A stretch of 32,005 nt of DNA, from the NCBI GenBank assembly GCA_022825745.1, contig JAJDWF010000005.1, positions 1 to 32,005 of the forward strand, in the 5' to 3' direction. Shown here piece after piece: positions 22,584-29,941 of the stretch; position 1 is the first letter of the stretch; the number at the start of each line of letters is the position of its first letter. Origin of the DNA: Dehalococcoidia bacterium (GTDB taxonomy: Bacteria > Chloroflexota > Dehalococcoidia > Lucifugimonadales > UBA3495). The notes under the pieces are model-generated. The model ran no database searches, was not told where the DNA came from, and was given only the letters and a program-made list of their open reading frames with translations. The translations under genes and the position numbers were made by a program.

Positions 22584-22613
22584 AAAAGGCCGGCGGGATT
22601 GCTCCCGCCGGCC
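22584..22613 (-). terminator. Terminator of reductive-dehalogenase-like copy 2
   Basis: An 11-bp GC stem (22588-22598 with 22603-22613) with a 4-nt loop is followed by TTTT on the minus strand, 34 nt after the stop. Confidence 0.85.
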
Positions 22614-22647
22614 CTGGTTGCCGGTGTGGCGAGATGTGGACGGGCTA

Positions 22648-23925
22648 CTAGATGTAGTCCTGGTCCTCGGCCATCATCTGCAGGACGTCGCCGGACTGCA
22701 GCTGAATGGCGCGCTGGATCTGAACCTTGAGGTCTTCCAGCATCTCTTCGGGGATCTCGCCGTCGTTGTCCTTGGCGGCTTCCTTCATCGACTCGAAGGC
22801 CCACTCGTCGGAGTTGCCGTGGGGCATGTCGAAGAAGTCGCGCTCGAAGACGGGGAGTTCGCCGGGGCCGAAGTAGCCCTTGCCTTCCAGGTTGTAACCT
22901 TCGAGGTCGTGGGTGCCCTTGCCGAGGACCTGACCGGTGGCGGCATAGTGCTCCATGACGTTCTTGAGGCCATACTTCTGGATCGGGCAGACCTTCATGC
23001 AGACGCCGCAGCCGAGATAGCGGGCCATGACGGGGCGACAGCGCTTGAAGTAGAGCTTGTTCTTCTCGATTCCGCGCCACCAGATCTTGTCGCGCATCAG
23101 GGCGCGGCCGGGGCAGCGGTTCACGCAGACCTGGCAAACCTGGCAGAAGGCGTGGATGCCGTAGTCCACCGGCTCGTCATTGGTGACGTTGGCGTCGGTG
23201 GTGATCATCATCAGCCGCATGCGGTTGCCGGTGTGCGGGGACAGCAGGTAGCCGCAGGCGCCCAGGGAGCCGAGGCCAGCCGCCACGAACATGGGGATCA
23301 CGGGGCCGGTGGCGTCGCTGGAGTGGACGACGTGGGCCTTGTAACCCAGGGAGCGGATGAAGTTGCCCAGTTCCAGGCCGGCCGCTGCCTGCGTCCGGTA
23401 GGTGCTGGAGTGGACGATCTCAGCGTCAACGCTGGGGATGGTCTGGGTGGGCTCGAAGTCCTGTTCGTAGGCCAGGCAGATGGCCTTGGGCAGAACGGTG
23501 AAGCCGCGCTTGCTCTTGTAGTCGTACCGGGGGTCGTAGTTGGTGATTCCAACTTCCAGGTAACCCAACTGGCGAGCCTTGTCCTTGATGAGCTGGGAGA
23601 TGTCCTCGCCGGTGGGTTCGGCGGTGGGCTCCATCTCAGCGGTGGAACGGGCGGCCATGATCAGGTTGCTGTTGAGCTTGTCGTGCTCCTTGCGGATCTC
23701 ACGCATCTCGGCGTGGAGGTCGCGCAGGGTGTTCGACCAGTCCCGGGACGCGCGCTCGGTGATGTTCATGGTTTCCAGCGGATACTCGCGGGCGTACCAG
23801 TCAACTTCACGGTCGGTCTTCGGAATACCGGGAACGGTTTCCAGCTCTTCCGGAACCGGAATCGTGATATCGGCGTCCCCCCAGTGCCTTCCGGGACGGA
23901 CTACCTCGTGCCCAATGGTAAGCAT
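22648..23925 (-). CDS. Cytosolic reductive-dehalogenase-like corrinoid Fe-S protein (copy 2)
   Basis: A 425-residue paralog of the protein at 19988-21262. By eye about three quarters of residues are identical, and the stretch from cluster 1 to residue 360 is nearly invariant. It has the same domain order, the same eight cluster cysteines (C261-C271 and C296-C313), and no Tat signal or membrane anchor. Differences concentrate at residues 96-146, 198-209 and in the C-terminal tail after residue 370. These may tune substrate choice. ATG 23925 has GAGGAGG about 7 nt upstream. It has its own promoter and terminator, so it is monocistronic. A membrane anchor gene (rdhB) is not present. Confidence 0.82.
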   Translation of the reverse strand: MLTIGHEVVRPGRHWGDADITIPVPEELETVPGIPKTDREVDWYAREYPLETMNITERASRDWSNTLRDLHAEMREIRKEHDKLNSNLIMAARSTAEMEPTAEPTGEDISQLIKDKARQLGYLEVGITNYDPRYDYKSKRGFTVLPKAICLAYEQDFEPTQTIPSVDAEIVHSSTYRTQAAAGLELGNFIRSLGYKAHVVHSSDATGPVIPMFVAAGLGSLGACGYLLSPHTGNRMRLMMITTDANVTNDEPVDYGIHAFCQVCQVCVNRCPGRALMRDKIWWRGIEKNKLYFKRCRPVMARYLGCGVCMKVCPIQKYGLKNVMEHYAATGQVLGKGTHDLEGYNLEGKGYFGPGELPVFERDFFDMPHGNSDEWAFESMKEAAKDNDGEIPEEMLEDLKVQIQRAIQLQSGDVLQMMAEDQDYI

Positions 23926-23980
23926 ATTAGCCTCCTCACAGTTGGCTTTCGCCGCTCAAAGGCGGTTGCATTTCGCGCAA

Positions 23981-24007
23981 TTTATACCCTTGCCGCATCT
24001 TTGTCAA
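23981..24007 (-). promoter_or_regulatory. Promoter of reductive-dehalogenase-like copy 2
   Basis: On the minus strand TTGACA (24002-24007) is perfect, with TATAAA (23981-23986) 15 nt downstream; TAAATT at 17 nt is an alternative -10. The leader is about 48 nt. Confidence 0.65.
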
Positions 24008-24128
24008 CAATAATGCGCAACTGCCGGCGCGAATTTCAGCAAATTGCGGATTGCGTCGCAAAAACGCCAAATCCGACCGGTTTGCGCCGGACAAATCCCG
24101 GCCTCGGGACGCCCGGCCCGGATTACGG

Positions 24129-25796
24129 CTAGCCTCCGGTCCGGCGCGCGATCATCGCGTCGGCCAGCGGGCTCGCCCCGGATTTCACCGTGATGTTGAC
24201 CAGCGAGGGCCGCCCGGAGTTGATGGCGCGCTCCACCGCCGGGGCCACGTCGTCGGGCTGCTCCACCAGCTCGGCATAGCCGCCGATGCCCTCCACCACC
24301 TGGTCGTAGCGCACGCCGGGGCGCAGGGCGGTGCCCACGTCGCGCCCGAAGTAGGCCAGCTGGAAAGTGCGGTCGATGCCCCAGTTGCCGTCGTTGCCCA
24401 TGATGCCGGTGATGGGCAGGTTGTGGCGGATGCACGTATCGTATTCCATTGAATAGAACCCGAAGGAGCCGTCGCCCATGAAGGCCAGCACCTTGCTGTC
24501 CGGGTAGGCCAGCTTGGCCGCCATGGCGTAGGGAATCGCCCCGCCCAGGTGGCTCAGCGGCCCCAGGCGCATGAAGTGGCCCGGCGAGCGCGCCGGCAGG
24601 TAGCAGCGACCCCACTGCACGTAGTCACCGCCGTCCAGCACGATGAACGTGTTTTCGTCCACCAGGTGCTCGATGCGGGTGTACACGTCCAGCGGGTGCA
24701 TGGGCGCCGCGTTGGTGGCGTTGCTGCGCAGGCTGTCCAGCCAGGCGTCATGCTCCGCTTTGAGCGCGTCGATCCACGGCCCCACGTTGCGGTTCAGGCT
24801 GCCGGCCGCGGCCAGTTGGTCAACGATGGCGCCCAGGTCGCCCAGCAATCCGACGGCGACGCCCCGGTTACGTCCGATCTCGGCGGGCGACGGGTCGGCC
24901 TGGATCAGCCTGGCGTCGGCGTCGAAGATGCCTCCGTAGCGATAGCGGTGGTCCAGCCGCTTGCCCAGCAGCAGAACCACGTCGGCCTCCCGGAACTTGC
25001 GGGCCGTGCGGTTCAGCGCGCCGTCGGCGTAGCCGAAGCACAGAGGATGCAGGTCGTCGATGAGGCCGCGGGCCTGCTCCACGGTGAAGATGGGCGCGCC
25101 GTAAGCCTCGGCCAGCGCCTCAAGTTGCGCCGGCTCCACCGAGTAGCGGGCCGGGTTGCCCACGATGATGACGGGACGCTGGGCGTTGCTCAGCAGGTTG
25201 GCCGCCTGCGCGATCAGCGCCGGGTCGCCCTGGGGCCGGCCCATGTTGCGGTATTCCTGGGGCAGGTAGGGCGGCAGGTCCTCCTCGCTGATGGGAGCCT
25301 CCTGCAGGTCGATGGGCAGGGTCAGGTGCACCGGGCCGGGGCGTCCGCTCATGGCGGTGCGGAAAGCCGTCGCCACGAATTCCGGGATGCGGTTCTTTTC
25401 GTGAATCAGCCACGAGCCCTTGGACACAGGCGCGGCCATCGCCACCTGGTCGATTTCCTGGAAGGTGGCCTGGCCCTTTTCGGGCAGTTCGGCGCAGCCG
25501 GCGACGAAGATGACCGGGCTTTCGGAGGTGTAGATGGCCGGCAGGCCGGAGATGGCGTTGGCGAAGCCGGGGCCGCCGGTGAACATGGCGACGGCGGGCT
25601 GGCCGGTGATGCGGGCGTACCCGTCGGCCATGTGCATAGCCGCGCCCTCGTGGCGGGCGTCGATGAACTCGATACCCTCATCGGCGGCGGCGTCCACCAG
25701 CGGGAGGATGGTGTCGCCCACGATGGTGAAAACCTTCTGCACACCCTCCTGTTTCAGGCATCGGATAAAGAGGTGGCCCCCGTTCAGCTCCGGCAT
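24129..25796 (-). CDS. Thiamine-diphosphate enzyme of the acetolactate synthase / 2-hydroxyacyl-CoA lyase family
   Basis: A 555-residue three-domain ThDP enzyme. The N-terminal domain has VFTIVGDTILPLVDAA and the activating Glu50 in ARHEGAAMHMADGYAR. The middle FAD/ADP-like domain starts near residue 190. The C-terminal domain has MGDGSFGFYSMEYDTC (440-455) and Asn468, the ThDP-Mg motif. The family includes acetolactate synthase, oxalyl-CoA decarboxylase and 2-hydroxyacyl-CoA lyase, and sequence by eye does not separate them. No small regulatory subunit (ilvN) adjoins, which speaks against classical branched-chain synthesis. ATG 25796 has AAGGAG 8 nt before it. It is upstream of the dehalogenase-like genes on the same strand but separated from them by 203 nt and a promoter. 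Confidence 0.87.
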   Translation of the reverse strand: MPELNGGHLFIRCLKQEGVQKVFTIVGDTILPLVDAAADEGIEFIDARHEGAAMHMADGYARITGQPAVAMFTGGPGFANAISGLPAIYTSESPVIFVAGCAELPEKGQATFQEIDQVAMAAPVSKGSWLIHEKNRIPEFVATAFRTAMSGRPGPVHLTLPIDLQEAPISEEDLPPYLPQEYRNMGRPQGDPALIAQAANLLSNAQRPVIIVGNPARYSVEPAQLEALAEAYGAPIFTVEQARGLIDDLHPLCFGYADGALNRTARKFREADVVLLLGKRLDHRYRYGGIFDADARLIQADPSPAEIGRNRGVAVGLLGDLGAIVDQLAAAGSLNRNVGPWIDALKAEHDAWLDSLRSNATNAAPMHPLDVYTRIEHLVDENTFIVLDGGDYVQWGRCYLPARSPGHFMRLGPLSHLGGAIPYAMAAKLAYPDSKVLAFMGDGSFGFYSMEYDTCIRHNLPITGIMGNDGNWGIDRTFQLAYFGRDVGTALRPGVRYDQVVEGIGGYAELVEQPDDVAPAVERAINSGRPSLVNITVKSGASPLADAMIARRTGG

Positions 25797-25913
25797 AAAT
25801 GCAACTCCTTTCGATAGGGTCTATAGGGCAAAAATCTGCAAATGAACGGCCCGAACGAACGGGCCAAACAATCTTATCACAGCGGCAGCGGGGCAATCCC
25901 GACACTGTGGGGT

Positions 25914-25919
25914 TATACT
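25914..25919 (+). promoter_or_regulatory. -10 box of rsmI, probably leaderless
   Basis: TATACT lies 6 nt before GTG 25926, so transcription would start at the start codon. No ribosome-binding site and no -35 are seen. Confidence 0.5.
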
Positions 25920-25925
25920 CCCCGC

Positions 25926-26777
25926 GTGGGCGCTCTCTACGTAATCGGCACTCCCATTGGGAACCTGGAGGACATCACCCTCCGGGCGGCGCGCATCCTG
26001 GCGTCCGTGCCGCTGGTGGCGGCCGAGGACACCCGCGTCACCCGCCGCCTGCTGGCCCACCTGGACGCCAAACCCCGACTGCTCAGCTGCAACGAGCACA
26101 ACTGGAGCCGACGACTGCCCGCCCTGATGGAAGCCCTGGAATCGGGCGACGTTGCGCTGGTAACCGACGCCGGTTCGCCCGGCATCAGCGACCCCGGCGC
26201 CGGCCTGGTAGCGGCGGTTGCGGAGGCCGGCTATCCGGTGGTCAGCGTGCCGGGCGTGTCGGCGGTATCCGCGGCCCTGTCGGTGGCCGGATTTCCCGCC
26301 GACCGGTTCACGTTCCTGGGGTTCCTGCCCCGCCGCAAGTCGCAGCGCACGGCAACCCTCACCGACGCCGCGAGTTTAGGCCAGACACTGGTCATATTCG
26401 AAGCGCCCCACCGCCTGCGGGCCACGTTGACCGACATCGCCGACGCGCTCAACGACCCGCCGCTGGCGGTGTGCCGTGAGCTGACCAAGCTGCACGAGGA
26501 AGTCTGGCGCGGGTTGGCGTCCGGCGCGCTGGAACACTTTGCTGAACCGCGCGGTGAGTTCACCATCGTCGTCGGGCCAACGGAGTTGGAGGAAACGGCA
26601 ACTGGCGGCGAACCGGCCATCACCGTCGAGGCGGCGCGGGATGCGTTGAAGGAACGCCGCGCCGCCGGAATGCGCGGGCGCGAGGCCGTGGCCGAGGTCG
26701 TGGCGGCCACCGGGCTCCCGCGCCGGACGGTGTATGCGTTGTGGGTGGAGACGGGCGGCCAGGCGCAGACCGGCTAG
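25926..26777 (+). CDS. rsmI: 16S rRNA 2'-O-ribose C1402 methyltransferase RsmI
   Basis: Methylates the ribose of C1402 in the 16S rRNA decoding centre, using S-adenosylmethionine. The N-terminus GALYVIGTPIGNLEDITLRA is the hallmark start of the family, so GTG 25926 is the start. An in-frame ATG at 25842 would add 28 unrelated residues. Also visible are AAEDTRVTRRLLAHL, LVTDAGSPGISDPG, FLPRRKSQR and FEAPHRL. The C-terminal part carries the usual helix-turn-helix-like extension (RGREAVAEVVAATGLPRRTVY). Length is 283 residues, as expected. The stop overlaps the stop of the convergent hydratase gene in a shared CTAG. Confidence 0.94.
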   Translation: MGALYVIGTPIGNLEDITLRAARILASVPLVAAEDTRVTRRLLAHLDAKPRLLSCNEHNWSRRLPALMEALESGDVALVTDAGSPGISDPGAGLVAAVAEAGYPVVSVPGVSAVSAALSVAGFPADRFTFLGFLPRRKSQRTATLTDAASLGQTLVIFEAPHRLRATLTDIADALNDPPLAVCRELTKLHEEVWRGLASGALEHFAEPRGEFTIVVGPTELEETATGGEPAITVEAARDALKERRAAGMRGREAVAEVVAATGLPRRTVYALWVETGGQAQTG

Positions 26778-27574
26778 GCGCAGACTACGACGGCCTCGCC
26801 CAAGCCCTCGATGGAGATGCGGCCCTCGGAGGCGAAACTCAGCGGCGTGGGCGGCACCAGGCTGCCGGTGATTACCGTATCCCCGGCCTTGAGGGGGTGG
26901 TTGCGCCGCGACAGCTCGTTGGCCAGCCACACCAGCGGCTCGAAGGGATGGCCCATCACGTCGCGCCCATACCCCTCGCCTACCTGCTCGTGGTTGATCT
27001 GCATTGTGCCGTGGCAGTTCACCAGGTCCAGGCTCTGCCAGTCGGTGACCGGATCGCCCAGCACCACGCCGGAGTTCAGGATGTTGACCGCCACGCTCAT
27101 CAAGGTGCGCTCTTCGGTTGTCAGGTCGTCCGGCGTGCGAATGTCCACAATCTCGAACGCCGTGGCGATCTCAGACACCGCCTCGGACACGGTCTCCCGC
27201 GTGTAAGGCGCGCCCGACGCCGGCAGGTCCTTGCCCAGCGTCACGCCGATCTCCAGTTCGATGCCCAGGTTCACGTACTCGGTGAAGTTCAGCACCACCG
27301 GCGAGCGCAGGATGGTCTTCTCGAACACGCCGCCCAGCACCGGATGGTCCAGCCCGGCCCGTTCCTGCATGATGGGCGTGGTGTAGGCCAGCTTGTAGCC
27401 GGCCAGCGGCCCCCACAGGCTGGACAGCATGCAGTGCAGTTCCCTCTGGATGCTGTAGGCGTCCTCCAGGGTCTTGGGAAACAGGCTGTCGGGGAGCCGG
27501 TCAAAGGGCTGCACCGCCTGGTACTTTTCGAAAATCAGCTCGGCGGCCTCGCGGGCCGGCGTGGTGGTCACCAT
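26774..27574 (-). CDS. 2-keto-4-pentenoate hydratase / 2-oxohept-3-enedioate hydratase-like protein
   Basis: A 266-residue protein of the FAA-hydrolase-related hydratase family (MhpD/HpcG-like), which adds water to dienoates in aromatic meta-cleavage. Visible are GPLAGYKLAYTTPIMQE, HPVLGGVF, the metal-binding acidic LGIELEIGVTLGKDLP (two Glu) and the ALE-like region AFEIVDIR, followed by NILNSGVVLGDPV. HPLKAGDTVITGSL completes the pattern. ATG 27574 is chosen because AGGAGG lies 6 nt before it; the frame is open far upstream by chance. It stands alone, without other ring-cleavage genes. Confidence 0.88.
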   Translation of the reverse strand: MVTTTPAREAAELIFEKYQAVQPFDRLPDSLFPKTLEDAYSIQRELHCMLSSLWGPLAGYKLAYTTPIMQERAGLDHPVLGGVFEKTILRSPVVLNFTEYVNLGIELEIGVTLGKDLPASGAPYTRETVSEAVSEIATAFEIVDIRTPDDLTTEERTLMSVAVNILNSGVVLGDPVTDWQSLDLVNCHGTMQINHEQVGEGYGRDVMGHPFEPLVWLANELSRRNHPLKAGDTVITGSLVPPTPLSFASEGRISIEGLGEAVVVCA

Positions 27575-27601
27575 GAAGCGCCTCCTGGTGGTCGTTCGTT
27601 G

Positions 27602-27631
27602 GTTGATGCCCTGATTGTTGATGCCCCGATT
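27602..27631 (-). repeat. Tandem 15-nt repeat in the hydratase leader
   Basis: GTTGATGCCCTGATT (27602-27616) and GTTGATGCCCCGATT (27617-27631) are direct neighbours with one mismatch. They lie at the predicted transcription start of the hydratase gene. Confidence 0.85.
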
Positions 27632-27634
27632 ATA
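27629..27634 (-). promoter_or_regulatory. -10 box of the hydratase gene
   Basis: A perfect TATAAT lies on the minus strand, 54 nt before ATG 27574, with no clear -35. Confidence 0.45.
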
Positions 27635-27677
27635 GCCGTTTTCGGATTGGCGAGCGTGGGCAACGTAGCAACGTTGT

Positions 27678-27702
27678 AGGGGCGGGTTTGAAACCCGCCC
27701 CT
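27678..27702. repeat. REP-like GC palindrome
   Basis: A perfect inverted repeat of 12+12 nt around one base, with core AGGGGCGGGTTT/AAACCCGCCCCT. It is downstream of the CDGSH gene and upstream of the hydratase promoter. No T-run follows on either strand, so it is a poor terminator. Its core is shared with 19915-19940 and 30320-30347. Confidence 0.7.
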
Positions 27703-27734
27703 GCCTGATTCCATGAGCGACCGGAGTCCGGTTG

Positions 27735-27941
27735 CTAACGCGCCTCGCTGACTCCCTCGAAGCCGCAGTCGCGGTGGGTGCCGTCGCAGAACGGCTTGTT
27801 GTCGGACTGCCCGCAGCGGCAGAAGGACACCCACTGCCCTTCCGGGATGGTGTAGTTGTTGCCGCTCTGGTCAACAATGTCGATCTCGCCGATGACCCGC
27901 AGGGGTCCGTTGGCACGAATTTCTACCTTGACGTCCGCCAT
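27735..27941 (-). CDS. CDGSH-type iron-sulfur protein
   Basis: A 68-residue protein ending with the [2Fe-2S] motif CRCGQSDNKPFCDGTH, in which three Cys and one His bind the cluster (C-x-C-x2-S-x3-P-x-C-D-G-T-H). The N-terminal half (VKVEIRANGPLRVIGEIDIVD) forms strands typical of small bacterial MitoNEET-like proteins. Such proteins are redox or cluster-transfer proteins, but the partner is unknown. ATG 27941 is preceded by GAGGAGGAATC. The cupin gene lies 102 nt upstream on the same strand, with a hairpin in between. Confidence 0.9.
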   Translation of the reverse strand: MADVKVEIRANGPLRVIGEIDIVDQSGNNYTIPEGQWVSFCRCGQSDNKPFCDGTHRDCGFEGVSEAR

Positions 27942-27971
27942 CTTGATTCCTCCTCGGTTTTAACTGTCAAT

Positions 27972-28010
27972 CCGCCCGTCGCCATAGTTAGCGGCTCCGG
28001 CGTCGGGCGG
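27972..28010 (-). terminator. Possible terminator or attenuator between cupin and CDGSH genes
   Basis: A 12-bp stem with one mismatch (27972-27983 with 27999-28010) and a 15-nt loop. On the minus strand it is followed by ATTGACAGTTAAAA, not a true T-run. Confidence 0.35.
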
Positions 28011-28043
28011 GCTGATTATTCACCATATTGCGGTGCCGGTCAA

Positions 28044-28439
28044 TTACAGGTTCACCACCAGGTTGTCCGGCGCGCGGCACAGGATGCCCTCCTGCTCCTC
28101 GTCGTAGGGGTTCTCCTCGATATGCGGCGTGTTGGCCGGCACGAAGATGAAGTCGCCGGGGCCGGCCTCGATCCACTCCTCGAAGTTCTCGCCGAAATAG
28201 ACGCGCACGTGTCCCCGCAGCACGTAGGCGGCGGTTTCGGCCTCCAGGTGGGTGTGCGGCGGCCCCTTTTCGCGGGGCGCGGCGGTCACCTTGCCCATCC
28301 AGATCTTGGTGGTATCGCCCTTGCCGGGCACAATGGCCGGCTGGCGCACCATGCCGGGCGTCTGGATGGTCTCGGAGGCGTCGCCCACCGTATGCACCAC
28401 GTAGGGCTTGAGGCCGGTCTGCTGTTCAGTTGTCGTCAT
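28044..28439 (-). CDS. Cupin-domain protein
   Basis: A 131-residue single-domain cupin. Motif 1 is PPHTHLEAETAAYVLRGHVRVYFG, with two His and a Glu as metal ligands. Motif 2 is PGDFIFVPANTPHIEENP, with a further His. Many such proteins are sugar isomerases, dioxygenases or ligand-binding proteins, so the reaction is not assigned. ATG 28439 has AAGGAG about 9 nt upstream. It may share an mRNA with the CDGSH gene, although the hairpin between them could reduce readthrough. Confidence 0.85.
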   Translation of the reverse strand: MTTTEQQTGLKPYVVHTVGDASETIQTPGMVRQPAIVPGKGDTTKIWMGKVTAAPREKGPPHTHLEAETAAYVLRGHVRVYFGENFEEWIEAGPGDFIFVPANTPHIEENPYDEEQEGILCRAPDNLVVNL

Positions 28440-28558
28440 CGTTCTCGCTCCTTGGGTTGATGGGGCGGGTTACCCGGGTAGTTCTCCCGCATCCCGGTGT
28501 CGCCGGGTTGGATGATAAAGTCGCGGCGGTCACGATACAAGGGGCACGGCGGTGGTGA

Positions 28559-29548
28559 TTAGGTCGGTGCGTTTCCTGGGGTTGGCTCCGCAGGTTCGGG
28601 TGGTAATTCACTCATGACCCGGTCCAGGCAAGGCTGGATGACCGCATTGAATTTGGGCATATTCTTGCTCGCCCACGCTCTGATTTCGTCGAGATTTTCT
28701 TCGGGGTCTTCAATCGATCCGGGTGTTGAGATGCCGACCACAGCCTCATTTTGGCCATTCCCTCTGCCCCACCAAACTTCGGGTAATGCCTCTTCAATTT
28801 CCTGCCGATGCTGACACATCGCATCAAAAATCCGCTTGTTACGGTCCGGGTCAAAGGTCGCAACATACAGATAAATCGAAAGCACTGAATTTCCACCGCC
28901 CCAGAAGCCTAAGTGATAGTCGATGGCTGAGTAGCCGCTGGGGAACTCCTGGTCATTTGCAGGCCTAGCTATGTTGCGCTCTGCAATGTCCTGTTCGAAC
29001 AATTCGGCGACCAGCGGTCGGAAGAAATCGAGGTATCTCTGCTTATCAGGAGGATACTCGAACTCCGGCCACTCCGAGCGTTTGTCTGGTCCGGCAACCA
29101 ATTCTAATCGGCGCTTAATCGAATTGCCGTTGTGCCATGCGCTCATCTCCACGCCGTAGATTCGCACTCTATTTCCTTCATTGAGCCAGTCCATAGTGCG
29201 ACGATGACAGTCGCCAATCCTGCTGGCAACGAGGATCAAAATGCGTGAATCGCTATGCGACGCATAGTTCAACAGACCGGCGAAATGGTCGTTGTCCGAT
29301 TCTTCCATCTGGTTTTCGATGACTACGTAGTCACCGCTCCCGTCCTCCCTGGCCAGAATGTCAACTCGCCCTTGCCAATCAGACGATGGCGCTAACCAGG
29401 CCTCCTCTTGAATCAGATTCAGCTTTAGACCGATCTCTCTGCTGAGCAAGTCCATATTTTCGGCGAGCCAAGTAGTGAAGTCGGCCTCTGATGGCCAGAC
29501 GCAGCGCACGGGTATGGGCTCAAGATTGTCAGGCTCTGGCGATGTCAT
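28559..29548 (-). CDS. PD-(D/E)XK-nuclease-like protein with DUF4268-type C-terminus
   Basis: A 329-residue protein. The N-terminal half carries a restriction-endonuclease-like core: WLAENMDLLSREIG, then WQGRVDILARE (Asp63) and DYVVIENQME (Glu78, Gln80). The D...ExQ pattern is a known variant of PD-(D/E)XK. The LLNYASHSDSRILILVAS region follows. The C-terminal part has YLDFFRPLVAELFEQ and a mixed domain like DUF4268. Such proteins often lie near restriction or defence genes. Sampled G+C is about 50-58 percent against 67-75 percent in the neighbouring xdh gene, suggesting transfer. ATG 29548 has AGAGGA upstream and lies 24 nt after the HEPN-like gene, so it is the third gene of an operon. Confidence 0.75.
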   Translation of the reverse strand: MTSPEPDNLEPIPVRCVWPSEADFTTWLAENMDLLSREIGLKLNLIQEEAWLAPSSDWQGRVDILAREDGSGDYVVIENQMEESDNDHFAGLLNYASHSDSRILILVASRIGDCHRRTMDWLNEGNRVRIYGVEMSAWHNGNSIKRRLELVAGPDKRSEWPEFEYPPDKQRYLDFFRPLVAELFEQDIAERNIARPANDQEFPSGYSAIDYHLGFWGGGNSVLSIYLYVATFDPDRNKRIFDAMCQHRQEIEEALPEVWWGRGNGQNEAVVGISTPGSIEDPEENLDEIRAWASKNMPKFNAVIQPCLDRVMSELPPEPAEPTPGNAPT

Positions 29549-29572
29549 ATTGTAGTGTCCTCTTTATGCTAG

Positions 29573-29941
29573 TCAGGGTGTTCCGGCGATGCTGAGGAGC
29601 CTGTCGATGTACCGCTGCGTGGTGGGTACCAACTCCGTCAGCAGGTGGTACTCCGGTACGTTCCGGTTGTAGAAGTGGCCGTGGAGTTCTCCGGCAAACC
29701 GGAGACGGTTGCGCAGGGATATATCATGCCCATGGGCATCCACAAGGTGTTGTAGTACCGCCACTCGCCTCACCTCTTCCTTGTCACCAAGGAGGTCATG
29801 GCGAATTCCGATGGCTTGGATGACGTTGTGAACGGCGCCCCAAAGCATTTCGCCGGCTACGGCACTTCGGCCTTCCCTGAGGAAACGTTCGGACAGGGTG
29901 CGGTATTCCCGCATTATGCTGATACGCTCCTGAAAGGTCAT
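29573..29941 (-). CDS. HEPN-like protein 2, with candidate R-x5-H motif
   Basis: A 122-residue all-helical protein. The segment GEMLWGAVHNVIQAIGIRHDL and the C-terminal RFAGELHGHFYNRNVPEYHL are characteristic of HEPN/PaREP1-type proteins. R81 and H87 form the R-x4-6-H motif of HEPN ribonucleases. The assignment is by eye and not proven. ATG 29941 overlaps the TGA of the upstream gene in ATGA, so the pair is translationally coupled. A parallel layout of helices with the upstream protein suggests distant paralogs, perhaps subunits of one complex. Confidence 0.6.
   Translation of the reverse strand: MTFQERISIMREYRTLSERFLREGRSAVAGEMLWGAVHNVIQAIGIRHDLLGDKEEVRRVAVLQHLVDAHGHDISLRNRLRFAGELHGHFYNRNVPEYHLLTELVPTTQRYIDRLLSIAGTP

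Noticed and set aside
26774-27916. Extending the hydratase to the farthest upstream start at 27916.
   Set aside because: The added 114 residues have no family match, run through the CDGSH gene and a palindrome, and bypass an AGGAGG site at the family start.
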